Shown in pieces: positions 26,024-35,043 of a stretch of DNA of 64,000 nt. The notes below the pieces were generated by a model. It ran no database searches. It was given only the letters and a program-made list of their open reading frames with translations, and had not been told where the DNA came from. The DNA is from Microbacterium sp. Au-Mic1 (GTDB lineage: Bacteria > Actinomycetota > Actinomycetes > Actinomycetales > Microbacteriaceae), in contig NZ_JAJTTF010000011.1 in NCBI RefSeq assembly GCF_021341785.1, positions 62,001 through 126,000 on the forward strand. The letters run 5' to 3'. Within the stretch, counting starts at the first letter, position 1. The number at the start of each line of letters is the position of its first letter. The position numbers and the translations under genes are program-made.

Positions 26024-27336
26024 GCGTCCGCGCCCTCGGTTCCCACGGTGTCGGTGGCGGCCAGCGGCCTCAGCACCTCGAGCCCGCCGAGATACGGGCG
26101 CAGGACTTCCGGCACCCGCACGGATCCGTCCTCCTGCTGATGCGTCTCGAGGATCGCGACGATCCAGCGCGTCGTGGCGAGCGTGCCGTTCAGGGTCGCC
26201 ACGTGCTGTGTCTTCGCCGCGCCCTCGGCCGCCTCCGGGCGGTGGCGGATGTCGAGGCGCCGCGCCTGGTACGTGGTGCAGTTCGAGGTCGAGGTGAGCT
26301 CGCGGAACGCACCCTGGGTAGGCACCCACGCCTCGATGTCGTACTTGCGCGCGGCACTGGATCCGAGATCCCCGGCCGCCACGTCGATGACTCGGTAGGA
26401 GAGGCCGAGGGCGGTGAGCATCTCCTCCTGCAGCGCGACGAGGCGGAGGTGCTCGGCCTCGGCCTCCTCGGGCGTCGTGTAGACGAACATCTCCAGCTTG
26501 TTGAACTGGTGCACGCGGATGATGCCGCGGGTGTCCTTGCCGTAGGAACCGGCCTCGCGGCGGTAGCAGGTCGACCAGCCGGCGTAGCGCAGAGCACCGC
26601 GGGACAGATCGACGATCTCGCCGGAGTGATAGCCGGCCAGGGCCACCTCGCTCGTGCCGACCAGGTAGAGGTCGTCGTCCTTGTCGAGGTGGTAGACCTC
26701 GTCGGCGTGCTTGCCGAGGAAGCCGGTGCCCTGCATGATCTCCGGGCGCACCAGGGTGGGCACGATCATCGGGGTGAACCCGGCGGCGAGCGCCCGCTCG
26801 AGCGCGAGGTTCATGAGCGCGATCTCGAGCCGGGCGCCGATGCCGGTGAGGAAGTAGAACCGCGCGCCGGAGACCTTCGCGCCGCGCTCCATGTCGATCG
26901 CGCCGAGAAGCTCGCCGATGGCGAGGTGGTCGCGCGCCTCGAAATCGAAAGTCGGAGTCTCCCCGACCCGGCGCAGCTCGACGAAGTCGTCCTCGCCGCC
27001 CGCGGGCACCCCGTCGATGACGACGTTCTCGATCGCGGAGAGCGCGTCAGCGGCGACCTCCGCCGCCTCGTTCGACGCCGCCTGCGCCTGCTTCACGCGC
27101 TCGGCGAGATCCTTCGCCTGCGCCACCAGCGCGGCCTTCTCGTCCTTCGGCGCTTTCGCGACCTGCTTGCCGAACGCGTTCTGCTCGGCGCGCAGCTCCT
27201 CGAATGCGGAGAGGGCCGAACGGCGCGATCGGTCGGCCTCGATCGCCGCATCGACGGTCTCCGGCGCGTTGCCGCGCGCGGCCTGGGACTGACGGACGAG
27301 CTCGGGCTGGTCGCGGAGAAGGGCGAGATCGATCAC
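26020..27336 (-). CDS. serS: Seryl-tRNA synthetase
   Basis: 438 residues. An N-terminal coiled-coil arm (about 30-105) binds the long variable arm of tRNA-Ser. The class II core contains motif 2 ([17 protein letters not shown], then HQFNKLEMF) and motif 3 ([16 protein letters not shown]). It charges tRNA-Ser with serine; two tRNA-Ser genes lie within 4 kb. The start is GTG 27336; TAGACT at 27343-27348 sits 6 nt upstream, so the mRNA is probably leaderless. Divergent from the lipid kinase gene. Confidence 0.96.
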   Translation of the reverse strand: MIDLALLRDQPELVRQSQAARGNAPETVDAAIEADRSRRSALSAFEELRAEQNAFGKQVAKAPKDEKAALVAQAKDLAERVKQAQAASNEAAEVAADALSAIENVVIDGVPAGGEDDFVELRRVGETPTFDFEARDHLAIGELLGAIDMERGAKVSGARFYFLTGIGARLEIALMNLALERALAAGFTPMIVPTLVRPEIMQGTGFLGKHADEVYHLDKDDDLYLVGTSEVALAGYHSGEIVDLSRGALRYAGWSTCYRREAGSYGKDTRGIIRVHQFNKLEMFVYTTPEEAEAEHLRLVALQEEMLTALGLSYRVIDVAAGDLGSSAARKYDIEAWVPTQGAFRELTSTSNCTTYQARRLDIRHRPEAAEGAAKTQHVATLNGTLATTRWIVAILETHQQEDGSVRVPEVLRPYLGGLEVLRPLAATDTVGTEGADA

Positions 27337-27342
27337 CGGTCA

Positions 27343-27348
27343 AGTCTA
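27343..27348 (-). promoter_or_regulatory. Candidate serS -10 box, leaderless spacing
   Basis: TAGACT on the minus strand, 6 nt (TGACCG), then GTG 27336. No ribosome-binding site is present, which supports a leaderless start. Confidence 0.5.
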
Positions 27349-27505
27349 TCCAGGCGTCACCCCGCGGTTCTCCGGGCTCCGCGAGGGCAACCCAGGCGCA
27401 CCACGGCCCTGTCGACAGCCGAGGACGGCTTCGCCGGCACCGCCTCCCCGACGCGGTGCATGCCCGTGTCACCCGGTCGCGGATCCGATTCCGTCGACGC
27501 CGGAA

Positions 27506-27511
27506 TAGGCT
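27506..27511 (+). promoter_or_regulatory. Candidate -10 box of the lipid-kinase gene, leaderless spacing
   Basis: TAGGCT, then 6 nt, then ATG 27518. No ribosome-binding site. Confidence 0.45.
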
Positions 27512-27517
27512 GAGCGC

Positions 27518-28513
27518 ATGACTGACGATGCCGGACGCCCGCGCGCCGCACTCGTCGTCAACCCGGTCAAGGCCGATGCGCCGAAGCTCGTCGAGCTGCT
27601 GCGCGCGCGGTCGGCGGAAGCGGGCTGGGACGCCCCGCTCATCATCGAGACCTCCGTGCAGGATCCGGGCCAGGAGGCCACCCGCGTCGCACTCGCCGAC
27701 GGAGTCGCCGCCGTGCTGGTCGCCGGCGGCGACGGCACCGTCCGCGCGGTGTCCGAGACGATGGCGGGAACCGGCGTTCCGCTGGCGATCGTTCCCAGCG
27801 GCACGGGCAACCTGCTCGCCCGCAATCTGGGCCTCGCGCTGGACATGCCGTCGGCCGTGATCGACGCCGTGTTCCACGGCGACCGGCATCCGGTCGACAT
27901 CGGCTGGGCCGAGCTGACGCGCGCGGACGGCGCCGTGCAGAGACACGGTTTCGTCGTCCTCGCCGGCATCGGACTGGACGCCCACATGATCGCGAACACC
28001 CGTCCCGGTCTGAAGAAGTCCGTGGGCTGGGTCGCCTATGTCGACGGCGCCGCGCGCTCCCTGCCCGGCGCGAAGCCGTTCCGCATCATGTACGCCGTCG
28101 ACGATCTCAAGCTGCACTCGGTCAAGGTGCACAGCATGCTGTTCGCGAACTGCGGCGCGCTGCCCGCGGGCATCGCCCTCATCCCCGACGCCTCGATCAC
28201 CGACGGCACCCTCGACGTCGCGGTCATCCAGGCACGCGGTCCGTTCGGCTGGCTGGCGGTGTGGCGCACGGTGTGGTGGCAGAACTCGGTGCTGCGCCGC
28301 AGCAAGGCCGGCCGGCGCATGATCGAGCTCACGGGATCCGGCGGCTCGATCCGCTACCTCAGCGGCAGCGACGCGGACGCCGCCACCACGGAGCCGGCCC
28401 CGGTCGAGCTGGACGGCGACGAGTTCGGCGAGGCCGTGCGGATCCACTGCAGGATCGACCCGGGCGCGCTGCTCGTGGCCGTACCGGCCGGGCATGTGAT
28501 CAGCCCGGCCTGA
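27518..28513 (+). CDS. Diacylglycerol kinase-family lipid kinase
   Basis: 331 residues, DAGK catalytic domain: ALVVNPVKAD at the N-terminus, VLVAGGDGTVRAVSE (GGDGT nucleotide motif), VPSGTGNLLARNLGL, then a beta-rich C-terminal domain (FANCGALPAGIALIPDASITDGTLDVAVI). It phosphorylates diacylglycerol or a related lipid, or a sphingoid-type substrate, with ATP at the membrane. The start is ATG 27518, divergent from serS. Confidence 0.92.
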   Translation: MTDDAGRPRAALVVNPVKADAPKLVELLRARSAEAGWDAPLIIETSVQDPGQEATRVALADGVAAVLVAGGDGTVRAVSETMAGTGVPLAIVPSGTGNLLARNLGLALDMPSAVIDAVFHGDRHPVDIGWAELTRADGAVQRHGFVVLAGIGLDAHMIANTRPGLKKSVGWVAYVDGAARSLPGAKPFRIMYAVDDLKLHSVKVHSMLFANCGALPAGIALIPDASITDGTLDVAVIQARGPFGWLAVWRTVWWQNSVLRRSKAGRRMIELTGSGGSIRYLSGSDADAATTEPAPVELDGDEFGEAVRIHCRIDPGALLVAVPAGHVISPA

Positions 28514-28520
28514 GCAGACC

Positions 28521-29240
28521 TCAGCCGATGACGGCGACGGTGCCGTCCAGCTTGTCCCCCTTGAGCGTCAGCGTGTAGCCGGCCGGATCGGCAGGCGCAT
28601 TCACGCCGAGCATCGTGATCCGGGGGACGAAGTCCATGGTGCAGGCCTGGGTGGCGTCGGTCTGGAACGTCACCGTCGCGCCGGTCTTGTCCTGGTTCTC
28701 GGTCAGATCGGTCACGACCGGCCGGCACGTCGAGGATCCCCAGGTCAGAAGCAGGATCCCGTTCTCCGAGAACCATCCCGCGCTGGGCTTGCCGTCGCTG
28801 CTGCCGCCGGCGCTGAGCGAGCTGTTGCCCGAGAGAGGCAGCCGCCCCTGGAAACCGCCGCCCTGGAAGGACACCGTCACGTCCTTGGTCGCGTCGATGC
28901 CCTCCGGCACGCCGATGAGGGTCGCCCGGGGCGCGAAGTCGGCCGTGCACACGGCCTTCGGATCCGGTTCGGCGAGCGTCACGGTGATCGTCTGCCCGTC
29001 GGCCTTCACGTCCTCCGCGACCGGGGTGCAGGCGAGCGAGGAGGATCCGTAGGTGACGAGTCCGATCCCGCGCCCGCCGTCCAGCCAGGCCGCCGCCGGA
29101 TCCGTGGACGGCTCCGGGGATGCGGTCGACTCGGCCGTCGGAATGGGCGCGCTCACCGGTTCCAGCTGGGCGCAGCCCGCCAGGGCGATCGTTGCGGACG
29201 CGGCGAGCGCCGCGATGGCCAGAGCGGTCCGGATCCTCAT
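28521..29240 (-). CDS. Hypothetical lipoprotein with two homologous repeats
   Basis: 239 residues. Signal peptide with lipobox (ALAGC at about 19-23), then a Ser/Thr/Pro linker, then two ~85-residue repeats. Matching pairs: GIGLVTYGSSSLACTPVAEDV with GILLLTWGSSTCRPVVTDL; VCTADFAPRATLIGVPEGID with ACTMDFVPRITMLGVNAPAD. Each repeat has two Cys that could form a disulfide. Surface-anchored, function unknown. It converges on the lipid kinase gene (7-bp gap). Confidence 0.85.
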   Translation of the reverse strand: MRIRTALAIAALAASATIALAGCAQLEPVSAPIPTAESTASPEPSTDPAAAWLDGGRGIGLVTYGSSSLACTPVAEDVKADGQTITVTLAEPDPKAVCTADFAPRATLIGVPEGIDATKDVTVSFQGGGFQGRLPLSGNSSLSAGGSSDGKPSAGWFSENGILLLTWGSSTCRPVVTDLTENQDKTGATVTFQTDATQACTMDFVPRITMLGVNAPADPAGYTLTLKGDKLDGTVAVIG

Positions 29241-29321
29241 GCGCTCATGCTATCCAGCGCGAGCGCCCGGCCACCATGCCCGCGGGGCGGTCCGGCGACC
29301 GGGGCACCGTCCGGCGCCGCG

Positions 29322-30782
29322 CTACTGCAGCGACGAGGTGAGCCGGGCGAGGTTGTCCAGCACGGTGGAGCGAAGCGGCTGCTGCATCCACTCCTCGAGC
29401 GTCAGCTCCCGGCTGAGCGAGCGGTAGCGGTCTTCGACCTCGCGCAGTTCCCGGACGAACTCCTCCCCGCGCACGAACATCGAGATCTCGAGGTTCAGAC
29501 CGAAGGAGCGCATGTCCATGTTGCTGGATCCGATGACCGCGACGTCGTCGTCGATCGTGAGGCTCTTGGTGTGCAGGATGTAGGGCTTTCGGTACATCCA
29601 GATCCGCACGCCGGCCTTCAACAGCGCCTCGTAGTAGCTGCGCTGCGCGTGGTAGACGATCGCCTGATCGCCCTCCTCCGAGACGAACAGCTCGACCTGG
29701 ACCCCGCGATCGCAGGCCGTGGAGACGGCGAGCAGCAGGGCCTCATCGGGCACGAAATAGGGGCTCACGATCATGATCTTGCGCTCGGCCGCGTACAACA
29801 GGCCGAGGAAGAGCCGGAGGTTGTTCTCCGCCTCGAAACCCGGCCCGGACGGCACGATCTGGCAGTCCAGGTCGCCGCTGCCGCTCTCCGTCGGTGCGAA
29901 GGCGACGGAGTCGGGCACGTCGTCGGTCTCGCTGTACCAGTCGGACAGGAAGACCGCGTTCACGCTCCCGACCACCGGGCCGTCGACGCGCACCATCAGG
30001 TCGACCCAGTGCAGGCCCCGCTTGATGTTCTTCGGCAGGTTGTAGGTCGAGTCGGTGACGTTCTGGGATCCGAGGAACGCCACTTCGTTGTCGACCACGA
30101 GCAGCTTGCGGTGGTTGCGCAGATCGGGGCGCTGGGTGCGCCCCTTGAGCGGCTGCACCGGCAGCATCAGGTGCCAGTCGGCGCCCATAGCGTCCAGCCG
30201 GGCGATGGTCTGCCGGTACCGCGGCTTCCACCGGTTCGCCCAGTGGTCCAGCAGCACGCGCACGGGCACGCCGCGGGCGGCCGTCTCCTCCATCGCGCGG
30301 AAGAAGTTGTCGGTCGCGGCGTCGGACTGCAGGATGTAGAACTCGACGTGCACGAACTCCGTGGCGTTCCGGATCGCGTCCGCCATCGCGTCGAGCGAGG
30401 CCTGGTAGTCGGAGATCAGGTGCGCGCCGTTGTCGCCGAACAGCGGCAGGGCCCCGAGCCGCTGGTTCATGCGCACGAGTGAGGCGAGGCTCTCCGGCAT
30501 CTCCGTGCCGGAACTGCCCAGATGCAGGTCCTTCGTGACCTCGGCGATCGTCTCGTTGATGAGATCCTGCTTCTTGCGCCGCGCACGGGGCAGCCGCGGG
30601 TTCCCGATCAGCAGGAACAGCAGCACCCCGATGTATGGGATGAAGTAGATCGCCAGCAGCCACGCGGTCGCGGCCGTGGGGCGGCGGTTTCTCGGCACGA
30701 CGATGATCGCGATGATGCGGATCGTGAGGTCGATCAGAACAGCCGCCACCGCGATGATCAGGGACCACACACTGGGGTCCAT
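29322..30782 (-). CDS. cls: Cardiolipin synthase (phospholipase D type)
   Basis: 486 residues. Two N-terminal membrane segments (LIIAVAAVLIDLTIRIIAIIVV and TAATAWLLAIYFIPYIGVLLFLLIG), then two PLD domains, each with an HKD motif: HRKLLVVDNEVAFLGSQN and HTKSLTIDDDVAVIGSSNMD. It condenses two phosphatidylglycerols, or PG with CDP-diacylglycerol, to cardiolipin at the membrane. Full length. A lipid kinase lies 2 kb away. Confidence 0.94.
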   Translation of the reverse strand: MDPSVWSLIIAVAAVLIDLTIRIIAIIVVPRNRRPTAATAWLLAIYFIPYIGVLLFLLIGNPRLPRARRKKQDLINETIAEVTKDLHLGSSGTEMPESLASLVRMNQRLGALPLFGDNGAHLISDYQASLDAMADAIRNATEFVHVEFYILQSDAATDNFFRAMEETAARGVPVRVLLDHWANRWKPRYRQTIARLDAMGADWHLMLPVQPLKGRTQRPDLRNHRKLLVVDNEVAFLGSQNVTDSTYNLPKNIKRGLHWVDLMVRVDGPVVGSVNAVFLSDWYSETDDVPDSVAFAPTESGSGDLDCQIVPSGPGFEAENNLRLFLGLLYAAERKIMIVSPYFVPDEALLLAVSTACDRGVQVELFVSEEGDQAIVYHAQRSYYEALLKAGVRIWMYRKPYILHTKSLTIDDDVAVIGSSNMDMRSFGLNLEISMFVRGEEFVRELREVEDRYRSLSRELTLEEWMQQPLRSTVLDNLARLTSSLQ

Positions 30783-30952
30783 GCGCCACTCCTGATCCGG
30801 GAAGGGTCGCCCGATCGGCGACTTCGTCCCACAGTAGCGGCTGGAGCGGACAACGCCCGGAGGCGACCTTGGGCGATGCGATGAGGCGGCCCCGCCTCAG
30901 GCCACGACGAGCCTCATGTCAGGACGAGCCTCGCGTGACGAGGACCCGTGCG

Positions 30953-31129
30953 TCAGGACGAGCGGGGCGGCATGCCGCGGGCTGCGCGCTCTTCGGCCTC
31001 GATGCGCGCGTGCGTCTGCCGTTCGGTGCGATCGAAGCGCAGGATCCCGCGGAGCACGAACCAGAACACGACGCAGACGACGATCGTGGGGATCACCGAC
31101 CACGCGGCGGCCACCCAGAATTCGTCCAT
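30953..31129 (-). CDS. Small single-TM hypothetical protein
   Basis: 58 residues beginning MDEFWVAAAWSVIPTIVV, one hydrophobic segment (about 5-28) followed by a charged cytoplasmic tail (RFDRTERQTHARIEAEERAARG). ATG 31129 has GGATCGGAG just upstream. The strict actinobacterial codon use and continuous membrane segment support a real gene; function unknown. The stop region (GTCAGGACGAGC) is repeated at 30919-30930. Confidence 0.75.
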   Translation of the reverse strand: MDEFWVAAAWSVIPTIVVCVVFWFVLRGILRFDRTERQTHARIEAEERAARGMPPRSS

Positions 31130-31291
31130 GCTCCGATCCTACCCGGGGCTCCGGTGCGCCCGCTGGGAGCGCCCGGAACCGTGCCGGGCCTCGGGCGCAA
31201 TCGATCCGCACATCCGGGATCCGCAAGATTCCTCCGCACCGTTCCGTTCCTGACGGGGAAGGCGATCCGGCGCGCTCACGATCGTGGGTCC

Positions 31292-32527
31292 ATGACCACC
31301 ATCGTTCACGCCGCGGGAGCCGCAGAGCTGCTCGCCGCCATCCCCGTGCTCACCGGCTTCACTCCGCGCGACTCCGTGGTGCTGCTGCCGTTCCGCGGAT
31401 CGCGCACCGCCGGGGCGCTCCGCTTCGACCTTCCTCCGGGATCCGTCTCCGTCGCATCCGCGCCGCCGGACGCACCGCCGCCGCCCTCCCCTCTTCGCGA
31501 GTCCGCCGCCCCCACCGCCGAGGAGTTCGCCGCGACGGCGATCGGGCTGGCCTGCCGCGTCCCGGACACGGATGCGCTCGCGATCGCGGTGTATGCAGAC
31601 GGCGGTGTTTCCGCGGTGACGCCCGACGCCGGCACGGCGCGGTCCGCGACGCCCGGGCGGCCGCCCCACGCGGGGCTTCCCGCGGCGTCACTGGTCGAGG
31701 CGCTGATCCGTCGTGCCGAGGCGTGCGGCCTGCACGTCGTCGAGGCGCTGTTCGTCGGAGCCGGATCCTGGGCCGACTACCGGGATCCGCAGGCCCCGCC
31801 GCGTCCGCTCGAGGAGGTGCCGCCCCCGCCCTCCGTCCCGGGCTTCGCAGGGCCCGCGCCGGATCAGTTCAGCGGCACCGAGCTGCCCTCGCCCGGACTG
31901 TTCGCCGCGGAATCGGTCGGCCGTGCGCTCCTCGCCGTCGAACGCGTGCTCGGCCCCGCCTCGGCCGGGCGCACACCTCCCGCCGCGGAGGTGCGGACGG
32001 ATCCGAGGGCGCAGGAGACCGCGCTGCTGCTGGACGATCTGCCCTCGTTCCTGGAGGAGGTGCTGGATTCGCCCGAGGCGCTGTCACCGTTCGCGACGGC
32101 CGCACTCGTGTGGATCCTGAACCGTCCGGCGCTGCGCGACGTCGCACTCGTGCAGTGGGCGAGCAGCATCGACCGCGGCGATCGGGCGCTCGTCGCGCAG
32201 CTGGGCCACAGCCTGAGCGGATCCGCGGTTCCTCCGGACATCGGCGGCATCCTGATCGGGCACGGCCCGCGCCCGGACCGCGATCGCCTGGGCGTGGCGC
32301 TGACCCTCGTCCGCCGCACGATCACGCTCGCGCCGCGCCAGGCGCGGAGTGGACCGCTCGCGGCCGCCGCGTGGCTGTCGTGGGCGGTCGGGCGCTCGAC
32401 GCATGCCGCGCGGTTCCTCGATCAGGCGCAGGAGATCGACCCCGGGCTCACCTTCGTGCAGCTGCTGCGCGCCGTGGTCGACGCCGGCATGCTGCCGGAG
32501 TGGTCCTTTCGCGCCGCCGCGGCGTGA
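31292..32527 (+). CDS. DUF4192 domain-containing protein
   Basis: 411 residues. The N-terminus TTIVHAAGAAELLAAIPVLTGFTPRDSVVLLPF is the conserved opening of DUF4192, an actinobacterial protein of unknown function. The Pro-rich middle (PPPPSPLRE, RPLEEVPPPPSVPGF) is a linker, and the C-terminal 200 residues are helical. Cytoplasmic. The longer open frame to 30869 is rejected because similarity begins at MTTIVH. It converges on lysS with 27 bp between. Confidence 0.87.
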   Translation: MTTIVHAAGAAELLAAIPVLTGFTPRDSVVLLPFRGSRTAGALRFDLPPGSVSVASAPPDAPPPPSPLRESAAPTAEEFAATAIGLACRVPDTDALAIAVYADGGVSAVTPDAGTARSATPGRPPHAGLPAASLVEALIRRAEACGLHVVEALFVGAGSWADYRDPQAPPRPLEEVPPPPSVPGFAGPAPDQFSGTELPSPGLFAAESVGRALLAVERVLGPASAGRTPPAAEVRTDPRAQETALLLDDLPSFLEEVLDSPEALSPFATAALVWILNRPALRDVALVQWASSIDRGDRALVAQLGHSLSGSAVPPDIGGILIGHGPRPDRDRLGVALTLVRRTITLAPRQARSGPLAAAAWLSWAVGRSTHAARFLDQAQEIDPGLTFVQLLRAVVDAGMLPEWSFRAAAA

Positions 32528-32554
32528 CGCCGGCGGGAATCGGGCTGTGGACGA

Positions 32555-34081
32555 CTACTTCACCAACGGGAACAGGATCGTCTCGCGGATGCCCAGGCCC
32601 GTCACGGCCATGAGCAGGCGGTCGATGCCCATGCCCATTCCACCGGTCGGCGGCATGCCGTGCTCGAGCGCGCGCAGGAACTCGTCGTCCACGCGCATCG
32701 CCTCGAGGTCGCCGCCCGCGGCGAGCTTCGCCTGTTCGACGAACCGCTCGCGCTGGATGACGGGGTCGACGAGCTCGGAATAGCCCGTGGCGAGCTCGAA
32801 ACCGCGCACGTACAGGTCCCACTTCTCCACGACGCCCGGGATCGAGCGGTGCTCGCGCACGAGCGGGGAGGTGTCGACGGGGAAGTCCATGACGAAGGTC
32901 GGCCGCTCGAGTCCGCCCTTGACGAAGTGCTCCCACAGCTCCTCGATGAGTTTGCCGTGGGTCGCGTGCGGCGGGATGTCGACGCCGTTCGCCTCGGCGA
33001 ACGCGATGAGCTCGGACACCGGGTCGGACGGGGTGAAGGTGCGCCCCGCCGCCTCGGACAGGGAGTCGTACATCGAGATGCGCGCCCACTGCCCGCCGAG
33101 GTCGTACTCGGTGCCGTCGGCCCAGGTCACGAGGGTGGATCCGGCGACTGCGATCGCGGCGTTCTGGATCAGCTCCTGCGTGAGGTCGGCGATGCCGTTG
33201 TAGTCGGAGTACGCCTGGTACGCCTCGAGCATGGCGAACTCCGGGCTGTGCGTGGAGTCGGCCCCCTCGTTGCGGAAGTTCCGGTTGATCTCGTACACCC
33301 GCTCGATGCCGCCGACGACGGCACGCTTCAGGTACAGCTCCGGCGCGATGCGCAGGTAGAGCTCGGTGTCGAACGCGTTCGAGTGCGTGATGAACGGGCG
33401 GGCCGAGGCGCCGCCGTGCTGCACCTGCAGCATCGGGGTCTCGACCTCGAGGAAGTCGTGGCTCGTGAAGGTCTGGCGCAGGCTGGCGTTGACCGCTGCG
33501 CGGGCGCGCACAGTGCTGCGGGCCTGGTCGCGCAGGATCAGGTCGAGGAAGCGGCTGCGCACGCGGCCCTCTTCGCTGAGCTCGCCATAGGCGTTGGGCA
33601 GCGGCAGGATCGCCTTGGATGCGATCGTCCAGCTGTCGGCCATGATCGACAGCTCACCGCGGCGGCTGGAGATCACCTCGCCGTGCACGAACACGTGGTC
33701 GCCGAGGTCGACGAGTTCCTTCCACTGCGCGAGGGACTCCTCCCCCACGTTGGCGAGCGAGATCATCGCCTGGATCCGGGACCCGTCGCCGGCCTGCAGC
33801 GTGGCGAAGCAGAGCTTGCCGGTGTTGCGGCTGAACACCACACGCCCGGCGACGCCGACGAGCACCCCGGTCTCGGCGCCCGGCTCGAGCTCGCCGTATT
33901 CGGCGCGCAGCTGCGGGATGGTGTGCGAGACCGGCACGGCCACCGGGAAGGCCCCGCCCGACGCGTCCGCACGATCGGCGATCAGCCGCTCGCGCTTGGC
34001 GAGGCGCACCTCGCGCTGCTCGAAGGTGTCGTCCGCCTCGGCGGTGTCGTCGGTGGGCGCGGTGACGGGCGCGTCGGTCAT
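32555..34081 (-). CDS. lysS: Lysyl-tRNA synthetase, class II
   Basis: 508 residues. An OB-fold anticodon-binding domain (about 60-190) precedes the class II core: FITHSNAFDTELYLRIAPELYLKR, motif 2 (VYEINRNFRNEGADSTHSPEF) and motif 3 (GMPPTGGMGMGIDRLLMAVTG). It charges tRNA-Lys. The start ATG 34081 has GAGGAG about 9 nt upstream, and TAGACT lies further up (about 34113), so this gene has a normal 5' leader. Confidence 0.96.
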   Translation of the reverse strand: MTDAPVTAPTDDTAEADDTFEQREVRLAKRERLIADRADASGGAFPVAVPVSHTIPQLRAEYGELEPGAETGVLVGVAGRVVFSRNTGKLCFATLQAGDGSRIQAMISLANVGEESLAQWKELVDLGDHVFVHGEVISSRRGELSIMADSWTIASKAILPLPNAYGELSEEGRVRSRFLDLILRDQARSTVRARAAVNASLRQTFTSHDFLEVETPMLQVQHGGASARPFITHSNAFDTELYLRIAPELYLKRAVVGGIERVYEINRNFRNEGADSTHSPEFAMLEAYQAYSDYNGIADLTQELIQNAAIAVAGSTLVTWADGTEYDLGGQWARISMYDSLSEAAGRTFTPSDPVSELIAFAEANGVDIPPHATHGKLIEELWEHFVKGGLERPTFVMDFPVDTSPLVREHRSIPGVVEKWDLYVRGFELATGYSELVDPVIQRERFVEQAKLAAGGDLEAMRVDDEFLRALEHGMPPTGGMGMGIDRLLMAVTGLGIRETILFPLVK

Positions 34082-34200
34082 GTGCAGGGCTCCTCGGAAG
34101 TCGCCGTCAAGTCTACCGGCGCGCACCTTCGCGCCCGCCGGGCACGGGTCGGGGGCGCGCCCCGTGCGACCCCGCCGGAGGCTGGAGGACCCGATCCTGA

Positions 34201-34273
34201 CCGTGAGACCGAACTTGCGTCTCGAAACCGCCGATGAGAACGTCGGTCTCGGGAGGCAGGTTCGGTCTCGCGG
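34201..34273. repeat. Inverted repeat able to form a long hairpin upstream of lysS
   Basis: 18-nt arms 34201-34218 and 34256-34273 pair at 16 of 18 positions, and the two exceptions are G-T/T-G type. The core is GAGACCGAAC against GTTCGGTCTC. A third GGTCTCG copy lies in the loop at 34244-34250. Confidence 0.85.
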
Positions 34274-34282
34274 TCGAACGGC

Positions 34283-34340
34283 ACCGGAGCGGTCAGGACG
34301 GAGTCGTCAGAACCGGAGCGGTCAGGACGGAGCGGTCAGA
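34283..34340. repeat. 29-bp tandem duplication spanning the DUF2520 stop codon
   Basis: Copies 34283-34311 and 34312-34340 agree at 28 of 29 positions. The second contains the stop of the minus-strand DUF2520 gene (34338-34336); the first lies outside it. Confidence 0.95.
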
Positions 34341-35043
34341 AGACTCCGGAGGGCGAGAGCGGATCCGGCGGGGACGCCTCGCGCAGCGCCCGGTCGAAGG
34401 TCGACGAGACCAGCGCGGACAGGTATCCGCCGGGGTTCTCCACGCCGATCCCGCGCAGGATCCCGGTCGCCTGGCCGACGATCGAGCGAGCGAACTCCGA
34501 GGCCGTCGAGATGGCCTCCGCATAGGCGGGACGATCCGCCTCCTCGATGACGACCGGCTCGCACCCGAGCTCGACCGCGAGCGCCTGGGCGATCGGCAGC
34601 ACCATCGCGGGTGCGGTCACCGCGGCGTACGACGCGTGCAGCTGGCGCAGGTCGAGCGTGGTGCCGGTGAACGAGATCGCCGGATGCACCGCGAGGGGGA
34701 TCGCGCCGCCGCGGACCGCCGGCTCGAGCACATCCGTGCCGTAGGCGGGATCGGTGTGCAGCACGAGTTGACCCGGCTGCCAGGCTCCCACCTCGGCGAG
34801 GCCCGCGACCAGTCCGGGCAGCTGGTCGTGCGGCACCGCGATCACGACGAGCTGCGAAGCGCGCACGAGTTCTGGCGCGCCCATCACGGTCACGCCCGGC
34901 AGCACCGCAGCCGCCCGGTCCGGGTCGGATCCCGCGGTGATGCCGACGAGGGCGTGACCCGCTCCGCCGAGCGCCGCGCCGATCACCGGCCCCACATGGC
35001 CCGCGCCGATGATGCCGACGTTCAGACGCCCCGCTCGGCTCAC
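34336..35043 (-). CDS. DUF2520 Rossmann-fold protein, putative oxidoreductase
   Basis: 235 residues. NAD(P)-binding N-terminus (VGIIGAGHVGPVIGAALGGAGH), then VVIAVPHDQL, VLHTDPAYG and the DUF2520 helical part (AYAEAISTASEFARSIVGQATGILRGIGVENPGGYLSALV). Related to ketopantoate reductase/ProC-like dehydrogenases; in many actinobacteria this gene sits beside panC. The start is GTG 35043, overlapping the PH-protein stop by 4 bp. Its stop lies in a 29-bp tandem repeat. It is the last gene of the folate/PH operon; no panC follows. Confidence 0.86.
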   Translation of the reverse strand: MSRAGRLNVGIIGAGHVGPVIGAALGGAGHALVGITAGSDPDRAAAVLPGVTVMGAPELVRASQLVVIAVPHDQLPGLVAGLAEVGAWQPGQLVLHTDPAYGTDVLEPAVRGGAIPLAVHPAISFTGTTLDLRQLHASYAAVTAPAMVLPIAQALAVELGCEPVVIEEADRPAYAEAISTASEFARSIVGQATGILRGIGVENPGGYLSALVSSTFDRALREASPPDPLSPSGVF

